Shown: piece after piece, positions 14,079 to 25,042 of the stretch | Layout: each line of letters opens with the position of its first letter | Numbering within the stretch: position 1 is the stretch's first letter | DNA from: Poa pratensis | Lineage: Eukaryota > Streptophyta > Magnoliopsida > Poales > Poaceae | Assembly: GCA_947311845.1 (NCBI GenBank) | Contig: CAMZMU010000059.1 | Location: forward strand, 34,791,777-34,855,776 | DNA length: 64,000 nucleotides | Reading direction: 5' to 3' | Program-made: the position numbers and the translations under genes | Notes under the pieces: generated by a model | Databases searched by the model: none | The model's input: only the letters and a program-made list of their open reading frames with translations | What the model was told of the DNA's origin: nothing

Positions 14079-14873
14079 GTGTCCAATTCCGGATCGGGAT
14101 GGATTTGGTGGCTTGTAGTTGTAGTGCAGCTGCTAGCTTGCATCCGTGCACGATCTTGGCGGATCAAAACAGGGGCTAGGTGGATGGCTCGCTCGGCTGT
14201 GCAACAACACCCAAATCGGAGGAGATGGGGACGCCATCGTGGATGGCACCCGAGCCTAATCTGCGGCGAGGCGAGGTGCTGCTGGACGTTGCCGTCATCG
14301 GCAGCGGAGCTAGGGGAGCAGGGGACGCGCCGGTGAGGAGCAACTAGCCCGGGTCCTGCGCTGCCGCATGGCCTACACCGCCGCAGCCCACGTCCTCGTC
14401 GGCCGCCCCGCCGCATCCAGCGCGCCGCCCTGCACCGCGCCACCGCCGCATCCCGCGCCGCCGCCCGCTGCACCGCCGGTCCGCCGCGCAACCCAGTCTT
14501 CTTGGTGGCCACCACGTGCCGCTGCTTGCTCCGGGTGCTGCCAGGGAAGTCCTCGGCGGCCGTGGGGATTAAGGATCCGATCGCGACCATCTCGAGCAGT
14601 ACTCGGCGACGGCAACGACGATGGGTAGAGGAGTGCGGGGCCACGCGGGCTGCAGAGGGCGACGTCTAAGGACGATGGCATCGGCGGCGGAGGCGGGGAC
14701 GATCTGGAGATTTGGATGAGACGGGCGTGGGGCGATGGAAGAGGCGGCGGAGGCGTGGGCGCGTGGCCATAGGAAGCGGTTGTTTGATGAGAAGGTGGTG
14801 GGGATTTATTTTTTTTGCGTGTGGGCGTGGGCGTGATGAGGTGCTCATCATTGGGCGAGTCCTGTCCGTTCAT
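14079..14873. other. GC-rich block without a convincing gene
   Basis: A CpG-rich island in an otherwise AT-rich spacer. It is open in several frames on both strands (up to 191 codons at 14069-14644, minus), but the translations are low-complexity Ala/Arg/Pro with no recognisable domain. It may be a relic of a gene 5' end or promoter. Confidence 0.45.
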
Positions 14874-15253
14874 TTTATCAGATGGACGGTTTTGAGATGG
14901 GGGTACGACTTAATGAGAGCTCATCATTAGTTAAATCTGGATCATTGGATGACTGTCATCTGAGGGCTGACAATATTTGGATCAGCCAGGCTGGGGCTTT
15001 TAATATTAGTGGAGATAAGACATACTTTACTTTTCACCAAATCCAGTGCAAAATTTCGACGTTTGCATCTTTAGTATACCTACAAAATTATTAAAGTAAT
15101 ATGTAACTTAAAACATGTTGCAGGACAAATATAACGGTGTTATTTTTTTCGGGCCGGTCTGATTTTCTTTTTCTTCGGCAATCAAGTAGAACGAACTATT
15201 TAATGAAATAAGTCTGGGTTTCCAATGCTTGGTTCCTTCGCTTTATCGCCAAA
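14874..15253. other. Spacer, nothing recognised
   Basis: AT-rich sequence with no coding, repeat or RNA signal that I can support. Confidence 0.5.
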
Positions 15254-15325
15254 GCCCTTTTAACTCAGTGGTAGAGTAATGCCATGGTAAGGCATAAGTC
15301 ATCGGTTCAAATCCGATAATGGGCT
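15254..15325 (+). pseudogene. trnT-GGU: Plastid-type tRNA-Thr(GGU) copy in nuclear DNA
   Basis: 72 nt starting GCCCTTT and ending GGGCT. It has the D-arm sequence CTCAGTGGTAGAG, anticodon loop ATGGTAA (anticodon GGU) in a perfect 5-bp stem ATGCC/GGCAT, and T-arm ATCGGTTCAAATCCGAT. This is the chloroplast trnT-GGU gene of grasses. The acceptor stem has one T-T mismatch where the plastid gene has a G-T pair. Surrounded by nuclear transposons, it is best read as a transferred plastid fragment (NUPT) and probably not an active tRNA. Confidence 0.8.
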
Positions 15326-15386
15326 TTTTAAATTAGTGGTAAAGTAATGCCGTGCTAAGACGTAAGTCCTCGGTTCGAATCTGATA
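15322..15386 (+). pseudogene. Degenerate second tRNA-Thr copy
   Basis: Immediately after the first copy, a diverged repeat keeps the D-arm (TTAGTGGTAAAG) and T-arm (CTCGGTTCGAATCTGAT) shapes. The anticodon loop is GTGCTAA (GCU instead of GGU), the anticodon stem is broken, and there is no acceptor 3' half. A dead tandem relative of the neighbouring trnT-like sequence. Confidence 0.65.
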
Positions 15387-15872
15387 GAATACTTTTCTAC
15401 TAAAATTCATTCACTTTTTTCTTTGTTTTTGAAACTTTCTCCATTTTTTATAAAATTTTATGACTTAGTGCGGGATGCATTCATTTTGGGTCTGAACACT
15501 AAATGAAGCACCAAATGTAAATTGCAAAAAAGAAATGAAATTGGACTCTTTTTCATCTTAGATCAATCAAATAACTACCTGTACTGAACGTACTTGATAG
15601 ATTTATTTATGTATATACTTTGGATGACAGCAACGAGCGAGCGTTTACATGAGGTCGACAAATCAAGAGTGGCCATGAGGCAAATGTGAAAACCTGGGGT
15701 TGTTACCCGTCATCACTTACAAAATCGAACGGAAGACAACTCGTTCGCTCCGGGTTATATTTTAATCATGCTCTCTCTTAGAATTCTCCTATACTTTTGA
15801 TACATTATTGATCGAACCACACATATACTTATGCTCTTTACATTTTGAAATCGAGGAAACAACTTGTCACTG
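15387..15872. other. Spacer, nothing recognised
   Basis: AT-rich. The extent of plastid-derived sequence beyond the two tRNA copies cannot be judged by eye. Confidence 0.45.
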
Positions 15873-15890
15873 AAAAGGAAGATATATGTT

Positions 15891-17063
15891 TTTTTTTTTG
15901 AACACAGGAGCGACCCGAAGGGTCTAGATGCCTCTTAATTAGCGGTGCAGTTACAATTTACATAGGGGACCTCAAGAGAAAAACCAAATACAAACAAGCC
16001 CCTACATATTACAAATAAGCCCCTAGACTTGAATTGGAAAACGCAATCAACTCCTCTGCATCCGCCGGAGAACGACGAGCTGCAGCTACGGCCATCTTCA
16101 CCAACATCGGGGACGATACCACTTGACCCTGGGAAGAAGTAGAGCGCCGTCGCGAGCTCGGAACAGGGCCTCCATCTGGAGGTTGAAGAAGCACCGGCAA
16201 GCATCGCCGGTGACGAGGACCACCTGTTGGTCACCAGAGTCGGCCGCCAAAACAAAGGGCGCCGAGAATGTTCTTCATAGATCATCGGCATCTCAACTCC
16301 AAGACAACCGAGATTCCAGCCACACATCACTGCTCCAACTCCATCCCCAACGCCACCATGACTAGTTGAAGTAGTTGAATCAGTTCTGGTACCAGTAGAT
16401 CTCGAGCTGCCGATGGTCTCCGGTCGCCGCACCATAGAAGCACCTCCGCCGTCAAACTCCAGACTCCCGCCACGAGCCAGAGGAGGCAGAGGAAAAGAAA
16501 AATTGCAGCAACAGAAGAACCCAGAACAAGCCTTATTCAAGAAGCTGCATGACGCCTTCGTTGCAGCATCTGGCTCCCTCCACGAGAGCGCCGCCGACAG
16601 CCGAAGAAACGCCATACGAAACCAGGGTTGGCTCAAGAACCCCAGATCCATGGCTCCGTCACTGACCTTATTTAGAGGGATGCGTGGATCTCTCAGTCTC
16701 GCCTGCACATCCGCCTGCCACCGGCGGAGCACAGCTCGACGGAGAGGGACCACGGCGCCGTAGATCTGGCCGCAGAGATCCAGGGACCGACCCTTAGACG
16801 CCATATAGGCACAAACAGCAAAAGCTAAACCTAGAGAGCTATATACAGCCCGCGCTGCGCATCCTCTACGACGCCGGCCGGCAGAGCCGCCGGGGAAGAG
16901 AGGGGAGCGAGCCGGGGAAGAGCGGTGGACGCGGCGGTGGACTCTCAAAACGAAGCGGTGGGGGGAAAGAAGCGGTGGGGGAAAAGCGGGGTCGATGTGT
17001 GGCTGATCTTGTGATTGAGTCAAATGCGAAGCAGTCGTCAAGATCGACCACAACCGACAGTGT
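15891..17063 (-). mobile_element. Retroposon (poly-A tailed) with an 18-bp target-site duplication
   Basis: The insert is bounded by an imperfect 18-bp direct repeat, aaaaggaagatatatgtt at 15873-15890 and aaaaggaagatagatgtt at 17064-17081 (one mismatch). It starts on the plus strand with a T9 run, the poly-A tail of a minus-strand copy. Just before the tail the minus strand has the short hairpin GACCC-TTC-GGGTC. These are marks of target-primed reverse transcription by a LINE. The body is GC-rich and open on the minus strand for 388 codons (17101-15935). A smaller inner frame starts MASKGRSLDLCGQ near 16803. I do not recognise the protein, and see no RT or endonuclease motif. It could be a processed gene copy or a non-autonomous retroposon family. 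Confidence 0.75.
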
Positions 17064-17243
17064 AAAAGGAAGATAGATGTTGTTCTAGGAGACAGAATCA
17101 AAACATAGACAGGTACAACAAATCTCTAAATTACAACACTTTATTTCGGAAAATTACAAAAAATACTAGACTACAAATTCGAAATTAGGCAACAAAAAAA
17201 ACTCAAAGACAACTGTCAATGTCGATATGCTTAGCTCGGCTAA

Positions 17244-20200
17244 CTACAACCTCGGACTTGGAGGCCGTTTCGGCCTGATCTCCGGCTTCGCCTTGCTCGG
17301 CGTCCTCGGCGACGACGGCACGCTCGATTTCTCAGCGAACTCAAGCGACATGCGTCTCTTCGCCGACGGCGAGGACACCGGAGACGCCCTCTCGGGCAGC
17401 TCGGTCCTGTCGGCAGCCCTGGGGCTCGGGCATCGGGCCTTGGCCCTCACGGACTGGGTCGGCTGCATGTAGCTGGGCGTCACCGGCGCGCCGCCGCCCG
17501 TGTCGCCCGCGTCCACGTCCTTCGTTCCCAGGCTCAGGATCCTCGTCATCTCCCCCGACCTCGCGCTCGTCGTCCGCCGCAGCGAGGCCTCCGTCCCGCC
17601 GCCACCGCTCCCCAGGCGCTCCTGGCTGCTCCGCGGGCGCTCTGACAGCGAGGTCGCCGACCTGTTTAGAGAGCCCGCTCTCGGACTCGGCGCCCTGGCC
17701 GCCGGCGCGACCGTCTTCCCCAACACCAAAGGCGACCGCGGCCGCGTTGGCGTCGACCTCGACGGCGAAGGGCAGCCCGGAGGCCGGGGGACCTGCCCGT
17801 CGCTGTCGGCGTGGTGGGTATCTGGATCGAGATGGACACCCTCGGCTTGGTGGCACGGGCAGGGGCCTTGGGCGTAGGAGGAGCGACGTCCTTGTCCGGC
17901 TGCGGCGCGGTCTGGCACTCCCACGGCTTCGCTGCCGCCGTCCACCGCTCCGACCAGCTCCACCCCCAGTTGGGGCAGCCGGGGTCCATGTACATTGGTG
18001 GATGCGACTGCGTGGGCGTACCTCGTCCTGAAGAGGAAGACGCAGGGTTCCTGTTCCTCCACTGCGCGCAGGTACAAGACAGAATTCAGCAAAGAACATG
18101 AACAGAAGCTACATTGAACGGCAATGGCGATCACCACCTGAAGAGAGAATGCGTATGACAGTGCCCTCTGCCGCCTCGACGCAGCTTCCTGTTTCATCGC
18201 AAGCGTGGCCTCCATCTGCTCCTTGGACTGATGGCTGTGATCCCAGCCTTCACCACTCTGTTAACACACACAATGGTCACATTCGTACAGCACAACACAT
18301 AAATCTATACCTCTTATAAAGCAAAACCCCACTAAGCTCATTTATGATTTTTCTATCTCTACATGCAGCATGGCCACATCATCAAATAATCACAACCGCA
18401 TGATTCTCATCTCCATCCGTCCATCCTGTTTCCGTTCGTACCTATGGTTTTTATTCTGTCCCGTTCCTTTCGTGCGCCGGCCTTTGGTTTGGCCCATTCA
18501 GTTTCCTGATCCTACTAATTAAGCCCATATGGGCCAACCGATGGATCAGTACATTATTTATTTTCTTTTGCGTGGCTCAAAACAATATTTTCCTTTGTGT
18601 TGATGTCTCCACCAACTGCCTGCCGTTATCGCTTCCTCTTCTCCATTAAATCACCATGATCGTGCAATTTCTTCCTCTTCGCCATAATGCCTGATACAAA
18701 CAGCCATAAAGGAAACCGATGGAGGCATCCGAGGAGTTTGTGTACATTTCTCCCGTTTAAAGTCCGACCTCCACAATTGCCCCCTTTGCTCGCATCGTCT
18801 CCATTACGGGTGGCGTATTCAATCTTCTCATCTTCCTCTCCTCAATCTACAATATTTCAAGCTCCGCTACATTTCAGTTGTGTTTTGGTGCATACACGAT
18901 CTGATTTATTCTTAATTCGTCTTTTGATATATTCTTTGTGACTTTGCAGTCCGACCACATTCAAGACTGAATCTGCCACCCACTGATGCCTAATGCCTGC
19001 GCGCTACAGCGATGATCCTCTTCATGCATAAACTCCTCTCTACCACCGCAGCCGTTCATCTCCTCCTGAATCAAGGGACTCTTTATTCATCAACCCTTGC
19101 CGTAACGAGGACGAGAAAACTGAAGCTAACCTCGGGCTGGACGCGTGAGAAGCTGAAACAACTAGCATCCAGTGCTCCCGTAAGATCCTACTGTTACTCA
19201 TACAGGTAACACATTTCTTCGTCCTGTAGTACTAAAATCATTTGCCTATGAGCTTTCAAAAAACAGCGTTGGCTATGTTTCAGTGCACCCTTTGATAAAA
19301 TTGATGTTAGACATCTTTCTGTAGATGCAGCGGTGGCAACAAGTATTATACATGTGTGCATTTCCCTTCTAAGAAAATGAGATCTCCTATATTTGACACC
19401 GCATTGAATTTCTTACATTTCATCATTTATCATTTTTTCTTATTTGTTTCATCTATTGGCAGATTGAAAATGCTGATCGATACATCCAGTGGTCTTTTGC
19501 TTATTTATTAAATATATCTGATTCAAGGAGATGAGAGATCAAATTCTAAAGTTACTTATTTGTCTCAAGAATTATATGGTTGAACCATTTAATCAGATTC
19601 AAGGAGATGTGCATAGTCAAAGTCCTCAATGTGATTTCAGAACATAACCTGGCATTATCATTGTTTCCATGGTTCTATACGTGAGTTTTTATGGAATTAT
19701 GTATGTTCAATTAATTCACTTTCAAAGATAATTTGCTGGAATTAAAACAGCATGAATTTTCTCCTTCAAAGAAAATTAATCATTGAATGAAATTCCCTCT
19801 CCTAATGTTCTATACTTGAGTTTTTCAGATGCCTTAGTTTGTTAGCGAGAACTAGAGTATGCTTTATTTACTTCCTCTTTGCATCAAAAAGGGAACCCCA
19901 CATTTCCAAAATATTCTCGGTGCAGAAGATACCCACCTCGACAACTGTATCTCCCGTTTGATTTCTCATACTATTCATCTATATGTGTATTCACCTTCAA
20001 TACAGTTAAATATTATCTAAATATAATGCAACAAATACCTGCAGCAACGCGCGGGGTATTCTTCTAGTATTCATATACAGTAGCATGAACAACAAATGGT
20101 GTTTCGCACCTTCGTCTTGTCAAGCCCTTGCTTAAGCTGTATCTGGTTCTTGAGAGCCTTCTTGTCCTCCTCTGTCTTGACCCTCCAAGAGTATATCTGG

Positions 20201-21023
20201 GTCTGAACCCTCGTCATCGTCTGCATGCAGAACAGCGCATCCTCTGTCTGGCGCCGGACGGCGATCCCCTCCATCAGCGACATCAGTCGAGCCTGTGATC
20301 TCGCCTGGTACCCTCTCCTTACCTGTACGTGATCACATCGTGTTGCAATGCTTCCAACAGTTTCAGATAGATCGAATTGCGATTATGCAAATTCATTTTC
20401 GCTTCCTCAATGCATATTAACAGTATTTATTTCTTCAGGAGTGCAGATGCCTTACCAAATAGCCCCTGCAAGCCGTCTGAATCCTGACGGTGGCGGCGAT
20501 CTCCTCCACTGAACGCGCGGGCGCTCTTGGCGTGACGACAGCTGCCTGCACGGCGACGGTGGTGGCTGTCCCTGCGACCGATGAGGCGATCGCAGACACC
20601 GGGTATCCGGCATCATTTCGCTCGCTCGTCGTGCCGGCGGATTTGGCCTCTGTGATCTCCTCAACATCCTGCCGATCATGCTGGAACGGCGATGGTGGAG
20701 GACGTTGCGGGTGAGCCGCCGGAGCAGTCCCCTGCGCGGCAGAGGAGGAAGAACTGGACGAGCTAGACTTACCGAACTGCCATAATTTCTTGAAGTTCAG
20801 TTTGCTCGTCGGTCTCTCGGCCTTCTTGGTCAGAAACATCGTGTAACGGTTAATTTACATGGACTGGATCTTGATGATCGAAAAGGGAATTCGACGTAGG
20901 AATGAACCATGGGGATTTTTTTTTTGCGGTTGCAATTACCTTGTCTTCCCTCTCCTCACGATCAGGTTCCGACGTGCTCAAGATCCTCTGCACGGCATCG
21001 AACCACCTCACCTTCTTCCCCAT
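17244..21023 (-). CDS. IQD (IQ67-domain) calmodulin-binding protein; one apparent frameshift
   Basis: Five exons on the minus strand, all with GT-AG borders and phase-0 junctions: 20940-21023, 20456-20824, 20110-20322, 18138-18257, 17244-18061. The N-terminus MGKKVRWFDAVQRIL and the motif KKLWQFGKS are typical of IQD proteins. The IQ67 core spans exons 2-3: IQTACRGYL joined to VRRGYQAR gives IQxxxRGxxxRR, followed by IAVRRQT and QLKQGLDKTK. Later come RRQRALSYAFS, CPNWGWSWSERW and the C-terminal block RRMSLEFAEKSS...RPPSPRL. IQDs bind calmodulin and act as scaffolds at microtubules, plasma membrane or nucleus. The last exon changes frame after PTTPTATGRSP: a C5 run (G5 at 17786-17790, plus strand) would need one more base to reach the conserved C-terminus. 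Expected length is about 530 aa. Otherwise intact. The fourth intron (counting from the 5' end, third in the gene body) carries a Helitron. Confidence 0.85.
18304..20067 (+). mobile_element. Helitron (non-autonomous, 1764 bp) in an IQD intron
   Basis: 5' end TCTATACCTCTTATAAAGC directly after an A (18303); 3' end ...GCAACGCGCGGGGTATTCTTCTAG directly before a T (20068). This is the TC...CTRR structure inserted between host A and T with no target duplication. Just before the terminus, AATACC and GGTATT can pair as the 3' hairpin. The 3' sequence closely resembles known grass Helitron ends. No Rep/helicase coding sequence is present. A 65-codon open frame at 19012-19209 that ends near a GT could be captured exon material, but this is speculative. 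The intron (18258-20109) would be only about 88 bp without it. Confidence 0.82.
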
Positions 21024-21792
21024 TTCCCCCCTTCCTCGCCTATCGATGGCACATGAATGAACAAATCATAAAAACTCAAGACGACACCAAGAACAACATG
21101 AAGAAATAAAATTTTCTTCGTGTCATCAGAAACTGCAACCATCTTCACAGAACATCCACATTGCAAAGATCGAGCAGAGATAATGTAAACACTAGAAATC
21201 ACCTCCGTCAAAGAGCCTCTTCTGCCGGATCGCCCCTCAAAGTAAGCGTCGCCGGAGTTGGACACACCGATCTTCTCAACGACGGCGAACCGCCATGGCC
21301 CCACTTGGATGGTGGCGTGTGTTGTTGTCCCTACATTTCAGTCCGACCACGCCTCACACCCCGCCGTGATAAACGCACGTACATCCACTAGGCCCAATTA
21401 TACAAGCCCAGCCCACAAATTAATAGTTCGGCCCATAGATACGTCGGCCCGTTAGTCCAGTCCATATAGTTCGGCCTTTCGGCCACTTCTCCGCTCCGCC
21501 TCCGTTCCGTTCTCGTTCTCGATCTCAACGATATCACCACCCAAATCGCCCGCCCGCGCGCGCGCAGACCGAAGACATCCGACGGCCGAACCCTAGCCTC
21601 CCTCTCTCCGCCCGCTCGCCGTGCGCTCAGGCTCCCTCCGTCGCCTCCCGCTCCCGCCGGCTTCTTCCTGAGGTTTCTCCCCCTCCCTCCCGCGGCGGCA
21701 AGATCGATTGGGGATTTCGAGGGTTTGCGCTAACCTATTCGGTCCAATTCCGCAGATTTCTCGGCAGGAGGGGGCTTCGGGGCCTTACTGCG
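21024..21792. promoter_or_regulatory. Shared intergenic region of divergent IQD and PWWP genes
   Basis: Only 769 bp separate the two start codons, which point away from each other. The right half is GC-rich and contains a short (CG)n run (about 21553-21565) and an AACCCTAG telo-box-like site near 21590, common in plant housekeeping promoters. No clear TATA box was identified on either side. Confidence 0.55.
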
Positions 21793-24401
21793 ATGATCTG
21801 GGCTCCGGAAGGAGATTTCGTGCTGAATCCGGAGGGGTGGGAGGAGCTGGCGGTGGTGGATTCCGAGGAGGCGTCCGTGACGGATGGGGATGATGTGATG
21901 GCGCAGGGGAGTTTCGGCGCAGCGGAAGATTTTGATGCGATGATGGTGGAATCTGGCGGATTGCAGGGTGAGGATGATGGTGACACGGTTCAGGCGCAAA
22001 CTGTTGCTGCTGAGACGGTGGAAATTTCTGATTTTGCGATGCCTGAACATGCCGAAGTTGGTAAGCACCTCGACTCTGGTCAATTTTGTGCATCGTGTCT
22101 GCTTCTTTTCCCTTTCTTTCAGTTTCTTTGGTTTTATCTTGGCCCCAGGGTTCACCAGTAAATCTCTACCTACTAATTAGTCCAAAAGACACGATCTTTC
22201 AAAAAAAAAACTGCAGGTTAATTCCACCGCCTGTCTTTTTCGACTTACATGATATCACTGAATTTATGTGTGTGCTTATGATTTTGCAGAATTGAGCGAA
22301 GATGGTCAGCTTGCTAGATTCCATCTCCCTCCCCTTGATTCTGAAGATGGTGCCTTTCGAGTTTCTGATCTTGTATGGGCAAAATTAGAAGGTCATCCTT
22401 GGTGGCCCGGTGAAATTTTTGACCTTTCAGATGCATCCGAGCTGGCATTGAAGTATCAGAAGGAGGGCCACCATTTGGTAGCATTTTTTGGTGACAGTTC
22501 TTTTGCGTGGTGTGATGAATCCCAGCTGAAGCCTTTCATGGCAAACTGTTCACAGATGGAGAAACAAGGAAATTCTGATGCCTTCACCATTTCAGTTAAC
22601 CATGCACTTGAAGAACTCTCAAGGCGGATATTGTCGGGGACAAGTTGCTCTTGTCTCCCAGAAGATCTAGCTGAACATGCCATGTCTTATATAGTTGAGA
22701 ATTCTGGGCTCAAGGGTGGAGTTACTTGCTCTAAGGTTAACCAGGCTGAGATGCTAAAATCGTTCAGTCCAGAAAGCCTACTTCGTTATGTTAAGTCATT
22801 GGCTCTGTCCCCTGGCCGAGGAGGTGATCTGCAGGATCTAGTGATAGCCTGCTCTCAGCTTATGTCTTTCTATCGGTCTAAGGGGTTCGCTGAAATTGCA
22901 TCATTTCAATCTGGCAGTGCATGGGGAGAGAATGTCATCGACACTTCACCCACCAAGGACGTCATGCTGGGGGAGACTGTTACTGACAAAGTGCAGCCTA
23001 GTAATGTTAAACCAAAAAGAGGTAGGGGGAGACCTCGTAAGCAAAAGCCTGATGATAACTTAGAGTTGACAGAGAAAAGGTCCATTGTGAAGCCTCAGAA
23101 TGGGCTGACAGTTCATAACAACACTGGTGAAACCGAGTGTGGTGAATTCGACATTGTTGTGAAGAAGTCAGCAAAAAGGAGACGTGTGCAGAGGCAACAT
23201 GGTGTGAATCCAAAGGACTATGCAGTTTCAGCCTCTACTGAAGTGAACATGATTGAAAATTTTGAAGGGGGAGAGCAGAATTTACTTTGTCCTAAGGTAG
23301 AAACAACTGACCATATGCAGGACGCCTACTGGTCGGGACTGAGTTTACATAATGGCTCGATTCATAGCGTCAAAGGAGGAAGTGGCAAAACAAGGCCGAT
23401 ACGTAAGCGGAGACCGACATGGCGGGCACGTGCATCAGATATTTCTCCCCCTGAACAGAATATGCAGCCTGGTATGTTGGGTCATGACAGAAAGATACAA
23501 GTGATAAAAAGATCAATTATCCATGTTGATGAGAAGATGGTCCACGAGGTAAAGCCCACTGCACTTGTTTTGAGCTTTGGAAGGTCAGCTGATCTTCCTT
23601 CAGAATTGGATCTTATTAGGATGTTCAGTCTATGTGGACCACTAAAAGAAACCGAAACTGAAGTGCACAAGAACACAAATACTGTTAAAGTTGTCTTCAA
23701 GAAACGTGTTGATGCTGAAAGGGCTTTCAGTATTGCTGGCAACTTTGGCTCTTTTGGACCTTCGCTCTGCAGTTTTCGGCTTGTGAATATGCCATTTTCC
23801 CTAAGCACAACTGAGCTGAATTGTCCTAAGTTATGCCCTGAAGATAGTGGCCTGAAGAATACTGGTAAACATTATTTCTATGATTTTGTTTATATCCAGT
23901 GAGCTATATATGCTTAGTTGCTTACAGTAGCTTTTGTATGTGTTCTCTTATACAGGTCCTATGGTGTCTGGAGTTTCACTGGATTCTGTGCAACTTGACA
24001 AAGACGACAAAGGTGAGGCTATAAAGAAAACATCAGCTGAGATGGTCAAGCAAACGGGACTAGATGAAGGCACTACCGAGGGTTCCTTACATGCTGGAGG
24101 CAGAAACAAAGAGTCACCTGATGTTCTCTCAGATACCATGCAAACTGAAATTGTTGATGAGGCCTCAAAACACGGTCTTGTTTGTGTAGATGGTGTTGTT
24201 GCGGCCTCTGAAGATACCATGGAAGTTGATAATGCAGATGAGGCTCGAGAAGGTACCAGCATATCTCTAGACTTGAGAGCTCAGGCTTTGACTGGATATG
24301 TAGCAAAACAGTCTGTTGAGGAAGAATATGTGTTTCAGGGAATCGAGGGGTCAAAAGTTGAAATACCTGTTGGGGAGAATAGAAAATGGAGCTACTGTTG
24401 A
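21793..24401 (+). CDS. PWWP-domain chromatin protein with AT-hook and RRM-like domain (copy A)
   Basis: Three exons, GT-AG: 21793-22060, 22290-23864, 23956-24401, giving 762 aa. The first ATG opens an acidic N-terminus. A PWWP domain follows at about residues 114-180 (core HPWWP at 125-129, then FFGDSSFAWC). An AT-hook (KRGRGRPRK) lies near residue 330 and a basic nuclear signal (SAKRRR) after it. An RRM-like fold spans about 513-580 (TALVLSFGR...TVKVVFKKRVDAERAFS). This order matches plant PDP-type PWWP proteins, which read methylated histones and work with MSI/FVE proteins in Polycomb-type repression. The exact orthologue is inferred, not proven. The C-terminal tail is Glu/Thr-rich. It ends at TGA 24399-24401, but the same frame stays open afterwards, suggesting the tail was once longer. 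Head-to-head with IQD; tandem paralogue of the gene at 27697. Confidence 0.88.
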
Positions 24402-24717
24402 ACTGAAGATAGTGGGATTGCAGTTGAACAAGCTGATCAGGAAACTACAGAAGCCGACAAGATTCTGAACGATGGCACAACTAAAGCATCTGATGAACAA
24501 GTGGGTTTAACTGACCAAACCAGTTTTTTTTTTTTTGGCACAAACCGAACCAGCTTATATCGAATTACAGAACCTCTGTTGATATTCAAGTTGTCTAGTC
24601 AATGGCAATGGGTTCTGGATGATGTATAGAGAAAAGTAGTTGACTCTACTAGTACCATACTGTTATTTTTTTGGTAGCTAAGGCATTGGCATCTTTGTCT
24701 TCATTTGTATAAAACTT
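24402..24717 (+). other. 3' region of PWWP copy A with residual open frame
   Basis: After the TGA the same frame reads TEDSGIAVEQADQETTEADK and continues, resembling the Glu/Thr-rich tail of copy B. It then runs into a T14 tract (about 24521-24534) that is flanked by accaaaccag and accgaaccag, a possible tiny, heavily 5'-truncated retroposon insertion. Confidence 0.5.
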
Positions 24718-25031
24718 TTTTTTTTGAGATTTTCAGATCTTAGTACATCTTGTAGTATCTGAACTCACGCACTACACACTCCACACACACACAACACCAC
24801 ACACACGCCACCCGTGCGCAAGCTAGACCTAACCAGACTATACTAAGACTTGAGCCTCCGCGAGCCTAGATCTTCTAGAAAACCCTGCGGTGGTGAGCAC
24901 ACCACAATACCAGTGTAGAACCGCGTTGGAAATTAGCTCCGAAACACTGTTCACGTGAACAGTGTTTTTGCGCTGGCCACTGTTCGCGTGAACAGGCCGC
25001 GCAGGTGAGACGTTCCGTAAATTCTCGCTCC
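24718..25031 (-). mobile_element. Short retroposon (SINE-like or truncated LINE), 314 bp
   Basis: Flanked by a perfect 11-bp duplication, gtataaaactt at 24707-24717 and 25032-25042. The left end is a T9 run, the poly-A tail of a minus-strand insertion. Inside is a perfect 20-bp palindrome (24951-24970, arms CACTGTTCAC/GTGAACAGTG), and a near copy lies about 30 bp further on. No ORF. Family not recognised. Confidence 0.72.
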
Positions 25032-25042
25032 GTATAAAACTT

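Noticed and set aside
14069..14873. Overlapping Arg/Ala/Pro-rich ORFs as a gene
   Set aside because: Open on both strands in several frames because of high GC. No domain, splice context or start support.
15254..15325. Functional nuclear tRNA-Thr gene
   Set aside because: Sequence is the plastid type, has an acceptor mismatch and sits among transposons next to a dead copy.
17341..18101. Several ORFs on both strands opposite or beside the last IQD exon
   Set aside because: Shadow frames of the GC-rich IQD exon; the conserved IQD blocks fix the true frames.
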